Positions 7,894 through 14,815 of a stretch of DNA of 64,000 bases are shown here, piece by piece. Every line of letters begins with the position of its first letter. Position 1 is the stretch's first letter. Location: contig JAEDJD010000008.1 of the NCBI GenBank assembly GCA_016296505.1, positions 1-64,000 on the forward strand. The letters run 5' to 3'. Source of the stretch: Oscillospiraceae bacterium (GTDB taxonomy: Bacteria; Bacillota; Clostridia; Oscillospirales; Ruminococcaceae). Both the position numbers and the translations under genes were made by a program. A model generated the notes under the pieces. It was not told the DNA's origin and did no database searches. It saw only the letters and a program-made list of their open reading frames with translations.

Positions 7894-8952
7894 ATGATTG
7901 ATATGCAACCAAAGAAAATGATCATACTCGATATTCTGGATATCCTGAGAAAGCACACCGATGAAAATCACAGACTCTCACAGAAGCAGATACAGACCCT
8001 GATGGAAAAAGAGTATGGAATGAAAGTTGACCGAAAAACTGTCCGGCGTAACATTTCCAAACTCATTGAATTCGGTTTCCCTATCAAGTATCGTGGAATG
8101 GACTTTGAATGTGATGCTATTACCCGAAACAGCAAAAACGGCGAAGAAACGATACTGACAGATTGGTATTATGTTCATGAATTTATGAACGGCGAGCTGC
8201 GTTTGCTGATTGACAGCGTCCTGCTGACAGACGGACTCTCGAAAAAAGACCGTTTGAGTCTGATCCACCGCCTTGAAGGACTGTCAAGTAAGCATTTCCG
8301 TTCTGAAATATCCAAGATAGATATGGATATATATGGGAAGGTCAAGAACCAGGCAATTATCATGACGCTTGAGGATATCGGCAGTGCCATAGCGGACGGC
8401 AGGCAAATCGCATTTCATTACTGCGACTGCGGACTTGACGGAGAGCTGCATGAAAAGCTCGACAGTAGCGGCAACATAAAGCAGTATACCGTCAATCCCT
8501 ATCAGGTGATATCTCAGAACGGTCATTCATATCTGCTATGCAATCTTCCGCAGTATGATGATCTGACGCATTTCCGTGTTGACCGAATCAAGGAATGTCA
8601 GGTGCTTGATACACCCTCAAAATCCCTGCGTATGCTGAAAGGCTTTGAAACAGGCATCAAACTTTCGGAGTATATCAAGGCACACCCAAATCTTTGGAGT
8701 GGAGAACCGATACATATTACATTCCGATGCAAACAATACATGATGAATGATATTGCCGACAGCTTCGGCATTGATATTCAGATTGAGAAACTGCCCGATG
8801 ATATGATGAAGGTATATGTTCAGGCAAGCGAATCCTCGATGCTGCACTGGGCGATACAGTTTGCAGATGCAATAGAGGTTCTGTCGCCGCAAAGTCTGCG
8901 TGAACAGATAGCTGATACCCTGAGAAATGCTCTTAAAAAATACGATTCCTGA
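7894..8952 (+). CDS. WYL-domain transcriptional regulator (full length)
   Basis: A 352-residue HTH-WYL-WCX regulator. The winged HTH is at about residues 8-65 (LSQKQIQTLMEKEYGMKVDRKTVRRNISKL). The WYL domain is at about 150-245, with VNPYQVISQNGHSYLLCN and the FRVDRIKECQ motif. The WCX domain is at about 255-345 (PIHITFRCKQYMMNDIADSFG). The start is ATG 7894 after AGGAGG. It lies at the head of a plus-strand series of accessory genes. The next two genes share a promoter element that could be its operator. Ligand and regulon are unknown. Confidence 0.9.
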   Translation: MIDMQPKKMIILDILDILRKHTDENHRLSQKQIQTLMEKEYGMKVDRKTVRRNISKLIEFGFPIKYRGMDFECDAITRNSKNGEETILTDWYYVHEFMNGELRLLIDSVLLTDGLSKKDRLSLIHRLEGLSSKHFRSEISKIDMDIYGKVKNQAIIMTLEDIGSAIADGRQIAFHYCDCGLDGELHEKLDSSGNIKQYTVNPYQVISQNGHSYLLCNLPQYDDLTHFRVDRIKECQVLDTPSKSLRMLKGFETGIKLSEYIKAHPNLWSGEPIHITFRCKQYMMNDIADSFGIDIQIEKLPDDMMKVYVQASESSMLHWAIQFADAIEVLSPQSLREQIADTLRNALKKYDS

Positions 8953-8967
8953 CATAGGGCGTTTTTA

Positions 8968-8993
8968 GTACATCGGATATGCTACAATATAAT
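8968..8993 (+). promoter_or_regulatory. Promoter with shared GTACATCGG element (copy A)
   Basis: GTACATCGG at 8968-8976, then 11 bp, then TATAAT at 8988-8993. The 9-mer overlaps where the -35 box would lie (TTAGTA, a poor match). The same 9-mer at the same distance precedes the gene at 9364, so this is probably an activator or repressor site. The adjacent WYL regulator is the obvious candidate. Confidence 0.65.
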
Positions 8994-9027
8994 CATAGTA
9001 AAGACAACACTTCATGGAGGTATAATT

Positions 9028-9240
9028 ATGTATCAGTATACTTGCGATTCTAAATATTGTGCAACCTGTTCCTGCTGGTCAGGTGAACGAAAAATCTGCG
9101 ACCATTTTGGCTCAAGACTTGAGGTAAGCAGCCCGATGTCTACAGGGAAATGCATGAATCAGAAGTCCGGCGCTTGGCAGCAGACAAGACAGGCAAACGG
9201 CGGATGCTCTGCATTTGTAAAATGGGGCGCATTAAAATAA
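9028..9240 (+). CDS. Small cysteine-rich protein
   Basis: A 70-residue protein with seven Cys residues (C6, C11, C14, C16, C24, C42, C60) and no signal peptide. The CATC...C spacing could bind zinc or an iron-sulfur cluster. The ATG follows TGGAGG. Its promoter shares the GTACATCGG element with the next gene. No family recognised. It ends 124 bp before the next gene's start. Confidence 0.65.
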   Translation: MYQYTCDSKYCATCSCWSGERKICDHFGSRLEVSSPMSTGKCMNQKSGAWQQTRQANGGCSAFVKWGALK

Positions 9241-9287
9241 TATGTTTTCAAGTTGAATTGTAGCATCATACACACCGTCGCTTTTTG

Positions 9288-9313
9288 GTACATCGGTCAT
9301 GGTATACTATAAT
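9288..9313 (+). promoter_or_regulatory. Promoter with shared GTACATCGG element (copy B)
   Basis: GTACATCGG at 9288-9296, 11 bp, TATAAT at 9308-9313. Flanking bases also match copy A (a T-run before, ATG in the spacer). The overlapping -35 hexamer is TTGGTA. It drives the gene at 9364. Confidence 0.65.
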
Positions 9314-9363
9314 AACAAGGTAAAAGAAAGAACAAATATACGATTTATAAGGAGGAAATTTTT

Positions 9364-9873
9364 ATGCGTGTAACATCAGCACAGGCAGCAAAGCTGCTGC
9401 GTAAGCTCAACGACGAACTGAGAGCATTACAGCTTAAAGAGTCAAATTCAAGCAGCTTTGTCGCTGCAATTCAGGAGAACATCGAATCTGTGTGTCCTGA
9501 GTACAACTTCAAGGAAATGCGTGACGCACAGAACGAACTCGAAAAGAAGATACGCAAGGTCAAGCACGCAATAAACGTGTTCAACACAACAACAATTATT
9601 CCGGTTTTTAATATTACTATCGACGAGCTGCTTGTATATCTTCCTCAACTTAATGCGGAATGCGCTACCCTCTCCAAAATGAGAGACGCAATGCCGAAAG
9701 TGCGTGTCAGCTCCGGTTATTCCGGCGGTGGCAATATCATCGACTATAAGTACGCAAATTACGACATCGAAGAAGTCGGCAGATATTATACCAAGATCTC
9801 AGAGACTCTCGCAAAAGCTCAGACAGCACTTGATCTGGTCAACAGCACTGTCGAATTCGAGATAGATATCTGA
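9364..9873 (+). CDS. Coiled-coil protein, possibly DIP1984/septicolysin-like
   Basis: A 169-residue protein, mostly helical. The N-terminal helical region covers residues 1-80 (AAKLLRKLNDELRALQLKES, NELEKKIRKVKHAINVFN). A Gly-Ser loop lies near residue 120 and a second helical region closes the protein. The layout (paired helices around an I-N-x-F/T-N-T segment, then a 'TIDELLVYLPQL' helix) is reminiscent of DIP1984/septicolysin-like proteins, but I cannot confirm this. A strong AAGGAGG precedes the ATG. It shares the promoter element with 9028. Role unknown. Confidence 0.7.
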   Translation: MRVTSAQAAKLLRKLNDELRALQLKESNSSSFVAAIQENIESVCPEYNFKEMRDAQNELEKKIRKVKHAINVFNTTTIIPVFNITIDELLVYLPQLNAECATLSKMRDAMPKVRVSSGYSGGGNIIDYKYANYDIEEVGRYYTKISETLAKAQTALDLVNSTVEFEIDI

Positions 9874-10125
9874 TGCTCTTTCCGTTTACAGTTCTCACGC
9901 CTCCTTTTGAATATGACGTTGTTCATGTTCAAGGTTATCGTTGTCCGTTATTATCTTTCTTTATTGGTTTAGGTCAGGGTTCAATGTTTTTGACTTACAA
10001 TGAAAAAAATAATTCGGCTTTGAGAACTGTAATAAAAACTTTATTGTCGGCGGAAGTTCGGTTTCAGGCTGGCAGCATAATTTTTAATGCTTATAAATCA
10101 AAGTACCTTAAAGGAGGAGTTTATC

Positions 10126-10932
10126 ATGACGAATATGGAGAAAAACTGTTTTATCTACAAAAGAGCCATAGAGTATTTATGGGAGCATTCTCAGGGGCTT
10201 ACTCAGGAGATACTTGATACCTACTTAGTTGATAAACGTAAAGACAATATGAACGAGGTATTTCAAGTAGCAGTATTCTCGTTTCGTGATTGGAATTCTC
10301 AATTTGCAAAAAGCGGAATAAAGGAACACGAGGAAGAAATAAAAGCATTGTTTAGGGATTTTGATGTATATAATTTCAATCAAAATATCGCCACTCTGCC
10401 GGAAGAAGAATTGGACGAGCTTTTCAAGAAAGCATTTAAAGGTTCTAACGATAAGTATAAAAGCGTTAAAGAAAATGTATGCGATTCAGCAAAATTTTTA
10501 TCAGAATTCAAGAATTCAGCAGAGATGTATGCGTATTTCGACACATTTGATTCAACAAAGAAAGAAGAACGAGACAAGCTGATTCGCATTATAGCAGGCA
10601 GAATCAAATGGTGGGGACCTGCTCTTGTACCAAATTGGCTCAAAGATATTGGAATGTCAAATTATTCAAAACCTGACCAACACGTTATCTATATTCTATC
10701 AAATCTCGGATTATCTTCGGGTGATGAGTATGATATTATCGAAACTGTTTTCAGGATAGCAGAGGATTATAAGTCGATAGACAGTCAGGCTTCAGCATTT
10801 AAATTGGACAGACTTCTCTGGCTGATAGGTTCAAAAAGCCGTTTTTACGATCATGTAGGTATTGTTTCATTTAACGGAAGTGAAAAGGAGTTCGTGGAAA
10901 TAGTAAAGTCGGAACTTGAGAAAATGGTTTGA
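10126..10932 (+). CDS. Unknown protein, possible HhH-glycosylase-like fold
   Basis: A 268-residue protein with a strong AAGGAGGAG before ATG 10126; longer upstream starts lack a site. The C-terminal half (RIKWWGPALVPNWLKDIGMS, SKPDQHVIYILSNLGLS, AFKLDRLLWLIGSKSRFY) resembles the helical layout of HhH-GPD DNA glycosylases, where a 'KPDxHV' helix and a terminal 'xxDxLLWLIG' helix are common. The catalytic Lys/Asp pair is not obvious. I treat this as a weak structural hint. The 250 bp upstream hold only an overlapping frame that looks spurious. Confidence 0.65.
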   Translation: MTNMEKNCFIYKRAIEYLWEHSQGLTQEILDTYLVDKRKDNMNEVFQVAVFSFRDWNSQFAKSGIKEHEEEIKALFRDFDVYNFNQNIATLPEEELDELFKKAFKGSNDKYKSVKENVCDSAKFLSEFKNSAEMYAYFDTFDSTKKEERDKLIRIIAGRIKWWGPALVPNWLKDIGMSNYSKPDQHVIYILSNLGLSSGDEYDIIETVFRIAEDYKSIDSQASAFKLDRLLWLIGSKSRFYDHVGIVSFNGSEKEFVEIVKSELEKMV

Positions 10933-10967
10933 TATTATATTGCTTCTGCCTATAATGGAGGACTTTT

Positions 10968-11189
10968 ATGCGAGTATACGAAGGTTATGATATCGGTCAT
11001 CCTGTTTATACTATTAATAATAATCAAGTATATCAGGGATACGGCACAGGACATCCAGTCTATACAATCAAAAGCAATCAGGTGTATCAAGGCTATGGAA
11101 CGTGACACCCCGTCTACACTATCAAAGGTAATCAGGTATATCAGGGTTATGGTGCTGGTTCGCCTGTTTATACGATCAAGGATAACTAA
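10968..11189 (+). pseudogene. 18-residue repeat protein (beta-flower type) with in-frame TGA
   Basis: The ATG at 10968 follows TGGAGG. The frame encodes 45 residues (MRVYEGYDIGHPVYTIN...) before TGA at 11103-11105, then continues in the same frame for 27 residues to TAA at 11187. The protein is 3.7 copies of an 18-residue unit of the type GYGTGHPVYTIKSNQVYQ, like short beta-flower surface proteins. At the stop, the other repeats have Gly (GGA or GGT), so a GGA-to-TGA change explains it. Either the short form is made or the gene is dying. I merge both halves here. Confidence 0.65.
10986..11186 (+). repeat. 54-bp tandem repeat, 3.7 units
   Basis: Units are at 10986-11039, 11040-11093, 11094-11147 and a 39-bp partial at 11148-11186. 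Each encodes 18 residues starting at Tyr-Gly/Asp. Third-position differences between units show the repeat is not brand new. Confidence 0.85.
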
Positions 11190-11249
11190 AAATGGTAGAA
11201 ATACATCCTGTTGCTTTGAAGTGTCCATACCGGAAAGAGGGACATTGAC

Positions 11250-11789
11250 ATGATCATATTAAATATCCACGGATACGGTGGAAATCCACATAATGCTGCT
11301 TATACGGCATTACAAGAAAACGGCTGCTGCGACATTACAGCTCCTGCAATTGACTATGCTATGCAATCGCCTGAGAACATTCTCGGAAAACTACGGTACA
11401 TCATTGCAGACAAGCAAATCGAATTGATTGTTGGAACAAGTCTGGGCGGCTTTTTTGCTGCAGTACTGTCTGCTGAGCTGAATCTTCCTGTTATTTTTGT
11501 TAATCCCTGTCTGATGCCTTTTCATCACTTGCCAAGACTTGGATTTCAAGGTAATATCAAACCGTTCATACCGCTATTCGGAATGCTTGATAAATTGGAA
11601 AGTGACAATGTCAATTGTATTGTCGGCGCAGATGACGAAATTATCGACACACACGATTTTACAGAACGAATGCTGGGCAATGCTCGCTTTCGCAGGATTC
11701 CGGGCGGAAAGCATTCCGGCGCAACTCTGCCGTTGAAGTCATATTTTGGGGAAATAATGTACTACTATACAGAAATACTGCCGAGGTAA
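11250..11789 (+). CDS. YqiA-like alpha/beta-hydrolase (esterase)
   Basis: A 179-residue alpha/beta-hydrolase of the YqiA/UPF0227 type. It has the HGYGG oxyanion segment (residues 7-11), the nucleophile elbow GTSLGG with Ser at about 64, an Asp region in VGADDEIID, and a C-terminal His in GGKHSG. Members are small intracellular esterases with unknown natural substrates. The ATG at 11250 follows AGAGGG. It lies 60 bp after the repeat gene with no visible terminator, so the two may be co-transcribed. Confidence 0.82.
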   Translation: MIILNIHGYGGNPHNAAYTALQENGCCDITAPAIDYAMQSPENILGKLRYIIADKQIELIVGTSLGGFFAAVLSAELNLPVIFVNPCLMPFHHLPRLGFQGNIKPFIPLFGMLDKLESDNVNCIVGADDEIIDTHDFTERMLGNARFRRIPGGKHSGATLPLKSYFGEIMYYYTEILPR

Positions 11790-11827
11790 GAATTTTCAGA
11801 AGTTGTATTGTGTGATATGTTTGAATA

Positions 11828-11988
11828 ATACTAATTCCATATCGTTCTGTTGAAAAAAGTTGTCTGATAGCGTTTCGTTAATCAAGGCGACTGACCGCAG
11901 ACAGGCTGTCGCCTTTCAAGGTCACTCAACGCAGAGTGACGGAATGATGACTGACAAATTTTTTAACAGGTTGACGTGGAATTAGTAT
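11828..11988. mobile_element. MITE-like inverted-repeat element (161 bp)
   Basis: ATACTAATTCCA at 11828-11839 is perfectly complementary to TGGAATTAGTAT at 11977-11988. The similarity continues inward imperfectly for about 36 bp. AATA flanks both ends, a possible 4-bp target duplication. Inside are two hairpins: AAGGCGAC...GTCGCCTT and GTCACTCaacgcaGAGTGAC. There is no coding capacity. Its right end abuts the ribosome binding site of the gene at 12003. Confidence 0.7.
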
Positions 11989-12002
11989 AATAGGAGGCTT
12001 CT

Positions 12003-12986
12003 ATGAAGGTATCAGTTTATTCGAGAGAAGCATTGGAAAATATCATTCGAAATAAAGAATTCCCACCCAATACAGCTGTTATTAGCTTTTGCGATCCTGC
12101 AATAAAGCGTATTGATGAGGACTATTCCCACGTTGATTACAGCGGTATATGCGATACAGTCTTTTACAGTGAACTGGACGATCTTGACCTTGATGTTCTC
12201 AGGCGCAAAGGGTACACTTACGATACTTATTTCCCGGAAGTTTTTGATATCGCCGCATTCATCTACCGTGCATACGACAGAGGAATGGACATCATCTGTC
12301 AGTGTGAATACGGTCAGAGCAGAAGTGCTGCCACAGCCGCAGCAATACTGGAGCATTTCTATAACAATGGCATTTCGATTTTTACAAATTATGATTATTA
12401 CCCCAATCAGGTAGTGTATCATAAGATATTTGACGCACTCGACAAGTATAAACGCTATCACGATAACCGATACTATTACTCTGCTGATACAGATATCATA
12501 AAAAAGCAAATAGAGCAATTACAGCTTCCCGACGCACTTCTTGCATATTATCAGCCTGAAAACAGCCATTCGGTTGTAGATCTCAAAGCAGGAATCGAAA
12601 AGAATTTATCAGAAAAGAATATGCTTCATCATACACAGGAAGAAATAATAAACGCCTTACAAATTACCAAACGATCTGTGTATGCTTCGTTTGACGTGCA
12701 TAGCTTGTTTTATTTGTATTACGGCTGGAATCCTGACGGAGTTGGTACGAATTTCAGGTATGGCTGCGAGAAGATACCTGTTTACATTTATTTCAACAGA
12801 TACTACTTCAATACTACAGATCACAAACTGCCAATAAATCGTCGAAAATCAGAGAATAATACAACCTTTAGATTAGGCTCAAAAGAGCACTTCAAATCTC
12901 TATCTTTTTTTGGAAAGCTGTCATGGGATAGCAAAAGAAAAATGATAGATGCTGTTCCGCTGGTTATTACAAATATGCAACCATAA
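12003..12986 (+). CDS. Dual-specificity phosphatase-like domain fused to unknown C-terminal domain
   Basis: A 327-residue protein. The N-terminal part (about residues 1-150) resembles small predicted tyrosine/dual-specificity phosphatases. CEYGQSR (about residues 101-107) fits the CX5R phosphate-binding loop, and an Asp-rich loop (ELDDLDLD) lies before it. The C-terminal part (about 160-327) is rich in Tyr, Asn and His and has no recognised family (YLYYGWNPDGVGTNFRYGCE). The ATG follows AGGAGG. Its 5' flank is the MITE-like element. Substrate unknown; an RNA or nucleotide substrate is also possible for this fold. Confidence 0.72.
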   Translation: MKVSVYSREALENIIRNKEFPPNTAVISFCDPAIKRIDEDYSHVDYSGICDTVFYSELDDLDLDVLRRKGYTYDTYFPEVFDIAAFIYRAYDRGMDIICQCEYGQSRSAATAAAILEHFYNNGISIFTNYDYYPNQVVYHKIFDALDKYKRYHDNRYYYSADTDIIKKQIEQLQLPDALLAYYQPENSHSVVDLKAGIEKNLSEKNMLHHTQEEIINALQITKRSVYASFDVHSLFYLYYGWNPDGVGTNFRYGCEKIPVYIYFNRYYFNTTDHKLPINRRKSENNTTFRLGSKEHFKSLSFFGKLSWDSKRKMIDAVPLVITNMQP

Positions 12987-13143
12987 AACATAATCTCGTT
13001 AAGACTGTAAAAGAGCATTTATCACCATCTTCTCAAGGAGAAAAAACTATACATATGGCTCGTTTTTAGTATACTGCTTCGTAACCATTCGTTTTCTTCT
13101 GTTCTATAAATTTAAACACCAACCAAACACCAATATTAATCGG

Positions 13144-13176
13144 AAAGTGCCGTAAATTGCGAGTTTACTGCACTTT
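13144..13176. terminator. Hairpin at end of recombinase fragment
   Basis: AAAGTGC-GTAAA pairs with TTTAC-GCACTTT around a 7-base loop with one mismatch. It overlaps the last codons of the recombinase remnant. Confidence 0.4.
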
Positions 13177-13584
13177 TGCTGTTAAGGTGTTTTCCTTCTC
13201 GAAATAACACTCCACATTATGCTCTTTCAGCTTGCGGATCGTAGAAAGAGAATCCACGGTATTTCGTGCAAAACGGGATACGGATTTTGTAATGATAAGG
13301 TTTATTTTTCCCGCCAGAGCTTCTTCCACCATTGTCTGGAAGCCCTTTCTGCCCTTGATGCTGCAACCTGAAATACCCTCATCGGCATATTCCCAGTCGG
13401 ATCGCCCTCTGATATAATCGGTGTAGTAGATGACCTGTGCCTCGTAGGAACTCTGCTGTTCCTCGTGATCGGTGCTGACTCTTGCGTAGGCTGCCAGCTT
13501 TCTCTTCACAGGAGCTGACAGCGGTGCATCAGTGAACCGACTGATTGTTGCCGGAATCGCTGTTATACTTTTCGCTATGTTTTT
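13165..13584 (-). pseudogene. Serine recombinase N-terminal remnant
   Basis: The minus-strand frame encodes a typical recombinase opening (SITAIPATISRF...KRKLAAYARVSTDHEEQ), then DEGISGCSIKGRKGF and ITKSVSRFARNTVDSL. It then breaks off after YFEKEN with a short unrelated tail, at about 110 residues of the usual 500 or more. The natural start codon region is damaged: codons before the frame read AAA AAC ATA after a TGA, so no ATG or GTG lies at the expected place. An internal GTG at 13509 would give 114 residues. Catalytic Ser is present, but the DNA-binding domains are gone. Confidence 0.8.
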
Positions 13585-13801
13585 TCACTCCCGTCTTTGT
13601 AGATGAATCTAAGACTGCCGTCTGTAGGGCTTGAGAAGAAAAGGAACGATATATATGTTATTGATGTGCAGTTCAACAACGGCTCAAAAAGCAAACTGCA
13701 TCTCGAAGTTGTAGTACGGATGGGGCTAATGCGGTTAGCAAGAGATGCGTAATAAGCGTAATGATATTACCACAGAGATGAAGAAAGGAGCATATTTGCA
13801 A

Positions 13802-14431
13802 ATGTTACATCAAATGAAATTAAAACTACCTCCGTTCGAGAAAATCAAGAACGGCAGTAAAACAATAGAGCTTCGACTATATGATGAAAAGCGTCAGAAG
13901 GTGCAGGTCGGTGATTTTATCGAGTTTACCTGTCTTGATGATGCAACGAAGAAGATACAAACAAGAGTGACCGCCCTGCATCAATACAGTTCTTTTGCAG
14001 AACTTTATGCAGCACTTCCGAAGGAGAAACTTGGTTATAATCTTACAGACACCCCTGATCCTAACCACATGGACGATTACTACTCCAGAGAAGATCAGAA
14101 GAAATACGGTGTGCTTGGCATAGAACTATACTGCACTGACCTTCAGAAGTTCATTGATGCCCAGGACAGCGGATACAGTTTCGGTGAAACTTACAACACT
14201 GCTCTATCTGAGATGAAACAGGGATACAAGGTATCTCACTGGATCTGGTATGTATTTCCGCAGATTCAGGGGTTGGGACTTAGCGGTACGACCGCATATT
14301 TCTCTATAAAAGACCTTGCACCATCGACAAAAGCCTCTTCAACGGTTACAATGCAAACATTAACGCGTTTTATAACAATATACTCCAGTGTTCTTATTCA
14401 TTCAATCTCTGTATTTGAATTGCGGTTATGA
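13802..14431 (+). CDS. ASCH domain fused to truncated DUF1810
   Basis: A 209-residue frame. Residues 1-115 are an ASCH domain (LKLPPFEKIKNGSKTIELRLYD, the expected Lys/Glu/Arg cluster for RNA-related binding). From about 120 a DUF1810 domain begins (FIDAQDSGYSFGETYNTALSEM, GYKVSHWIWYVFPQIQGLG). DUF1810 normally continues with an ARAYLxHPVLG helix; here it breaks after FSIKDLA into about 35 unrelated residues that run antisense into the YolD-like gene. AAAGGAG lies 11 bases before the ATG. It is probably C-terminally truncated by the event that joined the accessory and core regions. Confidence 0.78.
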   Translation: MLHQMKLKLPPFEKIKNGSKTIELRLYDEKRQKVQVGDFIEFTCLDDATKKIQTRVTALHQYSSFAELYAALPKEKLGYNLTDTPDPNHMDDYYSREDQKKYGVLGIELYCTDLQKFIDAQDSGYSFGETYNTALSEMKQGYKVSHWIWYVFPQIQGLGLSGTTAYFSIKDLAPSTKASSTVTMQTLTRFITIYSSVLIHSISVFELRL

Positions 14432-14807
14432 GCTCAGCGGCAAGTGCAAAGCCGTCCTCAAACTTCAGCAAATGCAGCGTTTCATCGTAAAAGCGAAAAT
14501 TTCCGGTGTATCGGACATATCTGCCGCCATTCTTCTTTGCGTCCATCTGAAAATATGTGACGACCACCTTCGGACGCTCCGCAGCAATTTGAAGCAAATA
14601 CTGAAACCGCTTGTCAAGTTCGACAATATCATCCTCGCTCATCGCTTCCCGCATATCTGTCAGCCGACCGGTCTCGGCAATCTCATCCTCAAAGCCCTCC
14701 AACGCCTTGAATGATGAAAATTGTGCCGCACGCTCGTACATCGACATCGGCTTATGCGATTCCAGTGCATGACGCGGATGCCGGAGCATATCTTCGTAGT
14801 TTCCCAT
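14394..14807 (-). CDS. YolD-like protein
   Basis: A 137-residue YolD-like family protein (MGNYEDMLRHPRH, then YERAAQFSSFKALEGFEDEI, then ELDKRFQYLLQIAAERPKVVVTYFQMD). YolD-type genes typically pair with UvrX/UmuC-type Y-family polymerases, as here: the polymerase stop is 8 bases upstream. ATG 14807 has GAGG at good spacing; a GTG at 14819 is also possible. It is the last gene of the SOS-like cassette. Its 3' end overlaps the tail of the convergent ASCH gene by 38 bp. Confidence 0.85.
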   Translation of the reverse strand: MGNYEDMLRHPRHALESHKPMSMYERAAQFSSFKALEGFEDEIAETGRLTDMREAMSEDDIVELDKRFQYLLQIAAERPKVVVTYFQMDAKKNGGRYVRYTGNFRFYDETLHLLKFEDGFALAAELITAIQIQRLNE

Positions 14808-14815
14808 ATACAACC

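Noticed and set aside
9873..10217. Frame starting on the stop of the coiled-coil gene (TGATG overlap)
   Set aside because: Irregular composition, no ribosome binding site, and it runs over the well-supported start of the gene at 10126.
11963..11991. TTAACA-N17-TATAAT as the promoter of the 12003 gene
   Set aside because: The -10 box is too near the ATG, so the ribosome binding site would not be transcribed; kept only as a note in the MITE finding.
13603..13752. 49-codon plus-strand frame (MNLRLPSVGLEKK...)
   Set aside because: No ribosome binding site, preceded directly by a stop, no family; too short to support as a gene.
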